A stretch of DNA of 45,440 nt. Source: Spirochaetales bacterium. GTDB taxonomy: Bacteria; Spirochaetota; Spirochaetia; Sphaerochaetales; Sphaerochaetaceae. The notes under the pieces were generated by a model. It did no database searches. It was not told where the DNA came from and worked only from the letters and a program-made list of their open reading frames with translations. Positions 7,780 to 14,894 of this stretch are shown piece after piece. A program made the translations under genes and the position numbers. Within the stretch, counting starts at the first letter, position 1, and every line of letters starts with the position of its first letter. Location of the stretch: NCBI GenBank assembly GCA_022788185.1, contig JALEVV010000074.1, positions 1 to 45,440 on the forward strand. The letters run 5' to 3'.

Positions 7780-9582
7780 TTAACTGTTTCCGCCGATACC
7801 TTTATCGATGGAGGCTCCCGTCAGTTTGTTGACGATGAGGTTGAAGCTGACGACGATCACGATGATGATCAGGTTGATCGCGTTGGCATACTGGTTCCAG
7901 CCCTTCTCGTTGTACTGGAAGAGCAGTGTGGTGAGGATCCTCGTCGATGGGGAGACGAGGAGGATGAAAAGGGAGAGTTCCCTCATGCATGAGATGAAGG
8001 GAAGCAGGTAGCCGGAAAGGAAGCTGGACTTCTGAATCGGGATGATGATCCTGGTCATGCGTTTGAACCAGGAGATGCCCTGAATCTCAGCTGCTTCCTC
8101 AATCTCGCCTGAGAGCTGGAGCATCGCGTTGATGCCGCTTCTCGAGGCAAAGGGCAGGTACTTGACCGAGCCGCAGAGGGCAAGCAGTGCAAAGGAGCCG
8201 TAGAGAGGCGGTATGAATCCCCTCCTTACCGCGAACATGGAGAGATAGATTGCACCGAAGGCCATGGCAGGCATGAGGTAAGGGAAGAAGGTGATGTTGT
8301 TCACGACCGTTGCCAGATGTGAGCCCCTCTTCTTTGCGATCGCATAACCTGCAAGGATACCGACGGTTCCGGCTACAAGCGATACGACGACTGAGAGCTT
8401 GAGCGAGTTCATCAATCCTGTGTAGATCGACTTGTTTCTGAGAATTCCCGGTTCGCTGTTGGCAATGTCGGCCCTTCCTTCACCGACCCAGAACTCGGTG
8501 GTGAAGTTGCTGAATGAGTAGTCGCCGGGTGCCATGATGAACGATTCGACCGCAAAGGAAATAAGCGGCACGATCGCGATCACGAGCAGGATGAAGATGA
8601 AGAGGACTGTTACCGGGGTGCGGGCCTTTTTGAGGTTAACGAGGGCTATGTTGCTGCTCTTTCCCGTCACGGTTGTGTAAGCCTTCCTCCTTCCCGTTAT
8701 CCACTGGTTAACCATCAGGATTCCGACACCGATTACGATCATGACGAGGGCCATGATGTAGCCGTATCCGGGATTCATGCCGTTCAGGGTCCTGTACATC
8801 TGGGTGGTGAGGACGTTGTATCTCACCGGAGTGCCCAGGAATGCGGGGACGGCAAAGGCTGACATCGTGGAGGAAAAGACCAGCAGGAACGTGGACAGGA
8901 GTGCAGGGCGGACGATGGGTATCGTGACCTTGCGCATGATGGTGAAGCGGGCGGCATGCAGGAGCGAAGCCGCTTCCTCCAGGTTCGCATCCATGTTCCT
9001 CAGGATTCCTCCGATGAGGATGTAGGCGAAGGGGGCGTAGTGGAGGCCCTGGACTATGACTATGGGAAAGAGACCGTAGGCGAACCAGTCAGCCGTCTGG
9101 ATTCCCGTGAGGACTGTAAAGAGTCCGGGAGCTCCGCCTATTCTTGAGTTTCTGAAGAAGTTGAGCCATGCCATGGCAAGGGTCCAGGCCGGCATGATAT
9201 ATGGAAACACGAACACCGTTGACAGGAAGCTCTTGGCCCTGATGTTGGTGCGTGTGATCATCCAGGCGAAGGTTCCTCCGAGAATGATGGCGACCATGCA
9301 GCTTAAGAATGCGATCTTGAGCGTGTTCCAGAACGGTTCGTAGAACACTTTCATGCTGGTCTGACCGGAGGCAAACATCTTTTTCCAGTGGTACAGGGTG
9401 AATTCCCCTGCCTTGGAGCCCTTTATGGCCCTGACCTCACTGGAGTGAACCGTGAAGGTATCCGCTATGATGGTAATAAGCGGAACTATGGTCAGATATC
9501 CCAGAACTATGAGCATCACCAGAAGGATTATGTTCTGCGGCTTTCTGAGATATTTCAGTACTGCGTTTATTTTCTGTTTCAT
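7780..9582 (-). CDS. ABC importer permease, fused double-domain (FbpB/AfuB-like)
   Basis: This 600-residue inner-membrane protein has about 12 membrane helices in two homologous halves. Each carries the cytoplasmic coupling loop that docks on the ATPase: EEAASLLHAARFTIMRKVTI begins at 202 and EEAAEIQGISWFKRMTRIII at 495. One chain therefore replaces a permease dimer, as in Fbp/Afu/Thi-type importers. The start is set at the ATG at 9582 (MKQKINAVLK); the open frame continues upstream into the binding-protein gene, which is not credible as coding. It is separated from the binding-protein gene by 46 bases holding a 9-bp hairpin, so it is probably made at a lower level than the binding protein. 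Confidence 0.92.
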   Translation of the reverse strand: MKQKINAVLKYLRKPQNIILLVMLIVLGYLTIVPLITIIADTFTVHSSEVRAIKGSKAGEFTLYHWKKMFASGQTSMKVFYEPFWNTLKIAFLSCMVAIILGGTFAWMITRTNIRAKSFLSTVFVFPYIMPAWTLAMAWLNFFRNSRIGGAPGLFTVLTGIQTADWFAYGLFPIVIVQGLHYAPFAYILIGGILRNMDANLEEAASLLHAARFTIMRKVTIPIVRPALLSTFLLVFSSTMSAFAVPAFLGTPVRYNVLTTQMYRTLNGMNPGYGYIMALVMIVIGVGILMVNQWITGRRKAYTTVTGKSSNIALVNLKKARTPVTVLFIFILLVIAIVPLISFAVESFIMAPGDYSFSNFTTEFWVGEGRADIANSEPGILRNKSIYTGLMNSLKLSVVVSLVAGTVGILAGYAIAKKRGSHLATVVNNITFFPYLMPAMAFGAIYLSMFAVRRGFIPPLYGSFALLALCGSVKYLPFASRSGINAMLQLSGEIEEAAEIQGISWFKRMTRIIIPIQKSSFLSGYLLPFISCMRELSLFILLVSPSTRILTTLLFQYNEKGWNQYANAINLIIIVIVVSFNLIVNKLTGASIDKGIGGNS

Positions 9583-9596
9583 AAAATGCCCGAAAT

Positions 9597-9619
9597 GGCT
9601 GCGGGACAAACCCGCAGCC
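9597..9619 (-). promoter_or_regulatory. intercistronic hairpin between binding protein and permease
   Basis: GGCTGCGGG (9597-9605) pairs perfectly with CCCGCAGCC (9611-9619) across a 5-base loop. On the minus strand the stem is followed by ATTTCGGGC, not a U-run, so it is not a full terminator. Such stems behind binding-protein genes usually stabilise the upstream mRNA or thin out readthrough. Confidence 0.6.
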
Positions 9620-9628
9620 TGTGAGTTA

Positions 9629-10783
9629 TCAGTAAATGTAGAGGTTGAGGAATTCCTCGACGGCGGCGCGGTTCTCGAAGCAGAACTCTGCATCTTCCTT
9701 TACGAGGAGGGGTTCCCATACTGCAAACGGGAAGTCGATGTCTTCCTGGACGCCGATGTTCGGGTTTGCGCTGTATGTTCCGCAGTCCTTACCCCAGGGT
9801 GCGAAGCCTTCCTCGCTGAAGAGGAACTCGATGAAGAGTTTTGCTGCATTGGGATGAGCCGCATTTGTGCACATCAGCGGATAGAGGCTGTAGTAGAAAC
9901 CGCAGAACGGCTGCATGTCCATTGCGGGCTTGAGGGCCAGGTTCTTGGTGGTTGCATAGCGTGCCTTGGAGTATACGAAGAGACCGACGGGAGTGTTTTC
10001 CTTGTTCTGTCCCTTGATACCTACGTTCTCTGCGATCGTGGTGTCACTTGTGCCGCTGATGAGGTCGTTCTCGTAGATTGCCTTGATCCACTCGTAGCCT
10101 GCGTTCTCGGTCGTAAGGACGATGTCCTTTCCGAAGTAGTCCTTATATGCCTTTGCGATCTCTGCCGAAACCTCAGGGCTTGTGACCATCGTCAGGAAGT
10201 TGGAGTTTACGCCTTCCTGGAACGGGTTCTTGAAGTTGAGCGTGCTCTTGTATTTGGGATCAGCGAACTGCCAGATGTTCCAGTAAGGGCTTTCGGTCGT
10301 GTTCTCATCGTTGTAGATGAAGACCTTGTTGATCTGGAAAGCCTGCAGGGGATTCTGCATTGATTCGGGAATGACGTCCTTCAGTGTGGGAGGAACGTAG
10401 TTGTAGAGGTAACCGGGCTCCATGAGTTCACCGAAGAGACGGCCTGCATCCTGTGCAAGGACGAAGTCAGCACCCGTGATGCCTGCCTCACCTTCCTTGG
10501 AAACCTTCTCGATGAGTTCGTAGTCCTTGAGGTTTGAGGTCTCGCACTCGATTCCGTACTTAGCCGTGAAGGCCTCTGCTGCCTTTGCAATTCTTGAGGA
10601 TGTGGCGTAGACAACTACCTTTCCCTCTGCCTGAGCTGCGGCAACGAGTTCGTCATGAGTCATTTCCTTTTCCTCGACTGCGGGTGCTGCTGCCTGAGGT
10701 GCTGCTTCTTCCTTTGCTCCGCCTGCAAAGAGGGGTGCAAAGACCATGAGGAACATGAGAGCCAATAGAGCTGCTTTTTTCAT
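9629..10783 (-). CDS. periplasmic solute-binding protein, Fbp/Afu class
   Basis: The precursor has 384 residues. A signal peptide spans residues 1-20 (MKKAALLALMFLMVFAPLFA) with cleavage before GGAKEE; there is no cysteine for lipidation, and this motif is common in Sphaerochaeta/Spirochaeta binding proteins. The mature part has the two-lobed class 2 layout: KVVVYATSS opens the first lobe, and hinge and second-lobe elements are recognisable around NPFQEGVNSNF and AKLFIEFLFSEEGFAPWG. A YY pair occurs (GFYYSLYP), but not clearly where iron-binding FbpA places its tyrosines. An upstream phosphohexomutase and downstream phosphatase favour a phosphorylated sugar ligand, as shown for AfuA proteins. 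A ribosome site AAGGAG lies 11 bases before the ATG. Confidence 0.9.
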   Translation of the reverse strand: MKKAALLALMFLMVFAPLFAGGAKEEAAPQAAAPAVEEKEMTHDELVAAAQAEGKVVVYATSSRIAKAAEAFTAKYGIECETSNLKDYELIEKVSKEGEAGITGADFVLAQDAGRLFGELMEPGYLYNYVPPTLKDVIPESMQNPLQAFQINKVFIYNDENTTESPYWNIWQFADPKYKSTLNFKNPFQEGVNSNFLTMVTSPEVSAEIAKAYKDYFGKDIVLTTENAGYEWIKAIYENDLISGTSDTTIAENVGIKGQNKENTPVGLFVYSKARYATTKNLALKPAMDMQPFCGFYYSLYPLMCTNAAHPNAAKLFIEFLFSEEGFAPWGKDCGTYSANPNIGVQEDIDFPFAVWEPLLVKEDAEFCFENRAAVEEFLNLYIY

Positions 10784-10817
10784 TTATCCATAATCTCCTT
10801 TTTTATTTCGTCATCCG

Positions 10818-12203
10818 TCAGGATGATCTTTCCGTAATAACTTTACGGGCCGCTTCGGCCCTTTCCATGTCAGAGGCCAGCACCTCGTAGCGGGCGAGCC
10901 ACTGCTCGGTGTCGGAGGCCCTCAGGGACACCTGAGTCCAGCCGTCAGTCTCCCTTTTCAGCAGCAGGGACGTGCCGAGCGCCTCCCCGTTTTCCAGAGT
11001 GTCGGTGAGTTCATATCCCATGCTGACAAACCTGTCGGTCAGGTTTTTCAGCACTTTTTTCCTCTTTTCGTCCGAGTCAAAGCTTTCGGTCCACTCCCTG
11101 ATCCTGCGAAATGATGAATAAAGGGCGATGAGATCGTCCAGGCGCTTCCTGTCCCTCTCATAGGCCATGAGGAATGAGAGCGTGATTATAAGGGTGTTCT
11201 CGATCGGGATTCCGCCCTCATTCAGGTAGTAGTGACCGGACTCTTCCGCCGCAGCTCCGATTGTACCGTCGGTCTTCATGATCCCCTTTATCCTGGAGTG
11301 TCCGTTCGGTACAAGAACGGGTTCATGACCTTCCGATTTCAGGTATTCCCTGATTACGGGACTTGCCTTGGGATCAAGGCCGACACGCGAGGCGGCGGGG
11401 GCGATGTATGGAAGTATGAAGGTGAAGATGACTGATGGCGGAATCTCGCTGCCGTCAGCGAGGATGACATCGACCCTGTCCCCGTCCCCGTCGTAGAGGA
11501 GGATGAACTCCTCATCCTTTTCGGGAAGCAGCTTCACCTTTGCCGGGTTGGGATCTCCGAGGGGAAAATTGCCGTCGGGAATGAAGTGGGAAATACGGGC
11601 ATTTTCCATCCGGGACAGGACGGGTGCTGTGGCGTCGGCTCCGCTTCCTGAGAGAAAGTCTGCGGCAAAACGGAATGAGGGCTGAAAGTCCCTGTCAAGG
11701 GAGAGAAAAGCGAATGACGATGATATGAAGTGCTCATGGAAGGAAGGAAAGTATACCCTTCCCGATGTGGCGGATTCTGCCCTCCGTCCTTTTTCAAAGT
11801 ACTTTTTTATGATCTCAAGGCCGCTATTGTCAGCAATGGGGAAGGGGCCCGGAAGAACCAGCTTCTCTCCGTTGTAATTGCCGGGATTGTGGGATGCGGT
11901 CACCATGATTCCCGCCGCACCCTTCAGCTGCCTCACGGTGTGGTAGAAATACGGTGTTGAGGCCGGTGCGGGTATCACGTAAACATCAAATCCGAGGGAT
12001 GTGAATATCTCTGTCTTGAGGGAGAGTATGGCGGCTCCCGAGAGTCTGGCATCGCGGGCAAGCACCAGCTGTGAGATGGATGAATCCTTCAGGAAAAGCG
12101 CCTCGGCATGGGTAAGACCGGTGACTGTCTCAGTCGTGAAAAAAGAGACATCAGCCCTGATGTCCGACTTGTGGAACAGTCTTAGTGCAAACTGATCCGG
12201 CAT
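10818..12203 (-). CDS. phosphohexomutase (phosphomannomutase/phosphoglucomutase family)
   Basis: This 461-residue alpha-D-phosphohexomutase interconverts sugar 1- and 6-phosphates through a phosphoserine. The active serine is Ser104 in TASHNPGNYNGEKL. The Mg-binding loop DGDGDR is at 238-243, the sugar-selectivity loop EESGHYYLN starts at 320, and the phosphate-binding loop RASDTEQW is at 428-435 (usual form RPSNTEP). All four active-site loops are therefore present, and GEYSGHY-type spacing suits glucose or mannose phosphate. The start at 12203 is supported by GGGAGG nearby. Only 34 bases without a terminator separate it from the binding-protein gene, so it appears to be the first gene of the importer operon. 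Which hexose it prefers is not decidable. Confidence 0.88.
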   Translation of the reverse strand: MPDQFALRLFHKSDIRADVSFFTTETVTGLTHAEALFLKDSSISQLVLARDARLSGAAILSLKTEIFTSLGFDVYVIPAPASTPYFYHTVRQLKGAAGIMVTASHNPGNYNGEKLVLPGPFPIADNSGLEIIKKYFEKGRRAESATSGRVYFPSFHEHFISSSFAFLSLDRDFQPSFRFAADFLSGSGADATAPVLSRMENARISHFIPDGNFPLGDPNPAKVKLLPEKDEEFILLYDGDGDRVDVILADGSEIPPSVIFTFILPYIAPAASRVGLDPKASPVIREYLKSEGHEPVLVPNGHSRIKGIMKTDGTIGAAAEESGHYYLNEGGIPIENTLIITLSFLMAYERDRKRLDDLIALYSSFRRIREWTESFDSDEKRKKVLKNLTDRFVSMGYELTDTLENGEALGTSLLLKRETDGWTQVSLRASDTEQWLARYEVLASDMERAEAARKVITERSS

Positions 12204-12216
12204 GCGTCCTCCCTTT

Positions 12217-12240
12217 CCCCTTCAATCATTATAGAAGGGG
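12217..12240 (-). promoter_or_regulatory. promoter region and inverted repeat of the phosphohexomutase-importer operon
   Basis: On the minus strand TATAAT (bases 12228-12233) lies about 25 bases before the start codon. It is enclosed by the perfect inverted repeat CCCCTTC (12217-12223) and GAAGGGG (12234-12240), an operator-like arrangement that would compete with RNA polymerase. The 14-mer at 12221-12234 recurs at the beta-mannosidase promoter. No clear -35 is present. Confidence 0.5.
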
Positions 12241-12283
12241 GTATGGAGGGGATGAAGAGGTAAATATTTATGATAACTGTGAC

Positions 12284-12311
12284 AAAATTAAGACGCTCTC
12301 CGAAGAGAGCG
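12284..12311 (-). terminator. Rho-independent terminator of the beta-mannosidase gene
   Basis: CGCTCTC (12294-12300) pairs with GAGAGCG (12305-12311) around a stable CGAA tetraloop. The minus-strand continuation GTCTTAATTTT is U-rich. It separates the beta-mannosidase from the phosphohexomutase operon. Confidence 0.8.
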
Positions 12312-12318
12312 CCATATC

Positions 12319-14793
12319 TCAGTGTCCTGCCCAGTAAAGGTCGTATATCCTGAGGGTTTTCGTGAATTCCTCAAGGGTGACATCCTCTTCCGGTGTGAAC
12401 GAAACGACGTGCTGTGCAGTCGGTCTTATGGAGAACATGTTGTCTGAGAAGACACCCTTTATATCTCCTGCGTCGAGGCTTACCCAGAAGGCGGGGCGGG
12501 TGCAGCTCACTTCAACCTGGAAGGTCTTTCCGACGGCCCTGACCGAGGTCCTGAGACCGGGATCCTGCAGCTCCGAGTTCTTCGGCTCCGTGAGGAAGAT
12601 CTGCGCCTCCCTGTAGATTGTGGGTGTAGATACCTTGATGTATGCGAACGTCGTCTCCGGCTTTATTCCGGTAAGATCCGATTCCGTGACCGGGTATACG
12701 CTCTGGGGCGGAACAATTACCCTGAAGACGTGCTGACGGACCTTCTCACCGCGATAGGTTGAGAACTTCACGCTGACCTTGACTTCCTCCTCCCTGTCCG
12801 TGTCGTTGGTGACGAAGACCCGGAGTTTGCCGTCTTCCACATATCCGATCGGGGCAATGGGGGCAAAGAAGTTTCTGGCATGGTACATCATAAGCTTCCA
12901 TTTGCCGCTGTACTCCACCGCGGACCAGGAGGCTACCGGCCAGTTGTCATTCAGCTGCCAGATGAGAGTTCCCATGCAGTACGGCCTCAGGGATCTCCAG
13001 TACTCGCATGCAGTCTGCATCGCCCATGCCTGCTGGGCCTGGGAGAGATAGAGCATCTTTTCAAGCGTGTCCGGGAAGCGGAAGTAGCGGGAGAAGTTCT
13101 CAAGGATTATCGAGTTGCCCCTGGGGTTCTTCTGATGGTGCTCCATGACGGGAGATGTCAGGTTCAGATCCTCTTCAGGGCAGTAACCCTTCACGGTTGA
13201 AAGGGACGGGAAGCTCTGATAACCGAATTCCGAGCAGAATCGCGGTTTCACTGTCCTGTACTTCTCAAAGGGTGCTCCCTCATGCCATACGGACCAGAAG
13301 TGCATGTCCCCGGCTCCGTCGGTGTGCCAGTTGTCCGAGAAGTCACCGGGACCGGCACAGGGGCTTGAGGGCCAGAAGATGCGGCTGGGATCGAGCTTTC
13401 TGACCAGGCGGCCGCACACTCCCTCGTTGAGTCTGTCGTAGTCCATGACATACCTGTCACGGTTCTTAACCGATTCCTCATACCAGGTCAGGGCACCCAG
13501 GTCCTCGTTGTTTCCGCACCAGAGGGCGATGGACGGATGGCTCTTGAGACGGAGGATCTGGTACTCCAGCTCCTTTTCGACGCTCCTGAGGAACCACTCG
13601 TCGGAGGGGTAGGTGGAGCATGCGAACATAAGGTCGTGCCAGATCAGGATACCGAGCCTGTCACAGGTGTCATAGAAGGCCTCGTTCTCATAGAAACCGC
13701 CTCCCCAGATGCGAACCATGTTCATGTTGGCATCGCTGACGCTCTGAAGCAGCCTGATGTACCTGGAGGTGGTGATGCGGGAAGGAAGGGCATCCATGGG
13801 GATCCAGTTCATGCCCTTCATGAATATGTCCTTACCGTTTACCGAGACGGTAAGTTCCTTGCCGCCCATGGTCACGGTGTTTTTAATCGTCAGGGTCCTG
13901 AAGGCGATCATCCTCCTGTCAGAGAAGTCGCCGAAGGAGATGTCCAGCGGATAGAGGTGCTGTCCGCCCTGTCCCGCAGGCCACCAGAGTTCCACGTCCT
14001 CCTCGGGAATGACGAAGGTGAAGGAGTAATTCTCCTCTCCCGGTCTCACGTGGGTTATGGTGTGTTCCTTCCTTCCTGCAACGGCGATGTTGAAGTCGAC
14101 GTCACACTCCTCGAAGACGCGGGCAGTGACCTCGACGCGGCAGATCCAGCTGTGATCCTTAAGCGTCGGGATGCAGTTCCAGGACGTTACGCTGAGTTCC
14201 TTCACCGATATGAGTTTTATGGGATCGTATACACCGACTGCCATGATGCACGGGCCCCAGTCCCAGCCCGCGTGGCACTGGGTCTTCCTGACCAGGTTCC
14301 TGTGGGGTGAGCCGTTGGGGTAGAGGGAGCAGGGGATGGGATAGGCGAGTTCCGCGTTGCGTTTCAAAGCAAGTTTCTCGGCACTTTCAAAACGGAATTC
14401 AATGTGGTTTTCCCCGTCCTTTACCGTGTCCGTCACGTCAAAGTCCCAGCGGGCAAAGAAATTGTCGGTCCTGCCGACTTCCTGTCCGTTCAGGAATACG
14501 GAGCAGACCGTGTCTACCCGGGTCAGGGAAAGGATTACCCTGCCGTCTTCCTTTTCATAACTGAAGTCCCTGGAGAGGTTCCAGCCGTTCTGTCCGACCC
14601 AGAGCATCTCAAGCTCGTTTTTTGCGTAATATGGATCTTTGATTATCCCCCTCTCAAGGAGTGCGGAATGTACATCTCCCGGAAGGTTCATTTCGAGTTT
14701 TTCGTTTTCACTGAAAAAGGCGGTGTTTCTGGAAATTGCGGCATTGTCAGCTGGTCTCAGGGACCATTTGCCGTCAAGTGTCTTTATCTTCAT
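12319..14793 (-). CDS. beta-mannosidase, glycoside hydrolase family 2
   Basis: This 824-residue GH2 enzyme removes terminal beta-linked mannose from oligosaccharides with retention. In order: an N-terminal jelly-roll sugar-binding domain (about 1-190) ending in the family hallmark GWDWGP (176-181), an immunoglobulin-like linker, and a TIM barrel from about 300 with KGMNWIP and RIWGGGFYE (361-369). The acid/base Glu430 lies in WCGNNE and the nucleophile Glu522 in FCSEFGYQS. C-terminal beta domains follow. There is no signal peptide, so it acts on imported oligosaccharides in the cytosol. Length and motifs fit beta-mannosidase better than beta-galactosidase or glucuronidase. A strong AAAGGAGG site precedes the start. 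Mannose released here could feed the neighbouring phosphohexomutase after phosphorylation. Confidence 0.92.
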   Translation of the reverse strand: MKIKTLDGKWSLRPADNAAISRNTAFFSENEKLEMNLPGDVHSALLERGIIKDPYYAKNELEMLWVGQNGWNLSRDFSYEKEDGRVILSLTRVDTVCSVFLNGQEVGRTDNFFARWDFDVTDTVKDGENHIEFRFESAEKLALKRNAELAYPIPCSLYPNGSPHRNLVRKTQCHAGWDWGPCIMAVGVYDPIKLISVKELSVTSWNCIPTLKDHSWICRVEVTARVFEECDVDFNIAVAGRKEHTITHVRPGEENYSFTFVIPEEDVELWWPAGQGGQHLYPLDISFGDFSDRRMIAFRTLTIKNTVTMGGKELTVSVNGKDIFMKGMNWIPMDALPSRITTSRYIRLLQSVSDANMNMVRIWGGGFYENEAFYDTCDRLGILIWHDLMFACSTYPSDEWFLRSVEKELEYQILRLKSHPSIALWCGNNEDLGALTWYEESVKNRDRYVMDYDRLNEGVCGRLVRKLDPSRIFWPSSPCAGPGDFSDNWHTDGAGDMHFWSVWHEGAPFEKYRTVKPRFCSEFGYQSFPSLSTVKGYCPEEDLNLTSPVMEHHQKNPRGNSIILENFSRYFRFPDTLEKMLYLSQAQQAWAMQTACEYWRSLRPYCMGTLIWQLNDNWPVASWSAVEYSGKWKLMMYHARNFFAPIAPIGYVEDGKLRVFVTNDTDREEEVKVSVKFSTYRGEKVRQHVFRVIVPPQSVYPVTESDLTGIKPETTFAYIKVSTPTIYREAQIFLTEPKNSELQDPGLRTSVRAVGKTFQVEVSCTRPAFWVSLDAGDIKGVFSDNMFSIRPTAQHVVSFTPEEDVTLEEFTKTLRIYDLYWAGH

Positions 14794-14803
14794 GTAGCCT
14801 CCT

Positions 14804-14817
14804 TTCAGTCATTATAG
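14804..14817 (-). promoter_or_regulatory. -10 region of beta-mannosidase, shared 14-nt box
   Basis: The minus-strand text CTATAATGACTGAA contains the -10 TATAAT and matches the box at the phosphohexomutase promoter (12221-12234) at 13 of 14 positions. It lies about 20 bases before the beta-mannosidase start. The shared stretch covers both the -10 and the presumed start-site region. Confidence 0.5.
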
Positions 14818-14882
14818 CATACCCTATCCGTGAGGAAAGGAAAAAAGGGAAGAGCTTTATGGAAGAGTCACACCAAATCTGA

Positions 14883-14888
14883 TATATT
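14883..14888 (+). promoter_or_regulatory. start-proximal -10 box of nadE
   Basis: TATATT ends seven bases before the nadE ATG, with no Shine-Dalgarno in between, so a leaderless transcript is predicted. The -35 region (around 14855-14865) is poor, so confidence is limited. Confidence 0.4.
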
Positions 14889-14894
14889 TACCCC

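Noticed and set aside
9452-10363. Long open frame on the plus strand across the binding-protein gene
   Set aside because: It is antisense to a gene with signal peptide and family features, starts inside the permease gene, and reads as cysteine- and valine-rich shadow sequence.
6665-10783. Ferric iron importer (FbpABC) annotation
   Set aside because: The class fits, but no iron-regulated operator is visible, the tyrosine pair of the binding protein is not clearly in the FbpA position, and neighbours concern sugar phosphates. It is kept only as an alternative.
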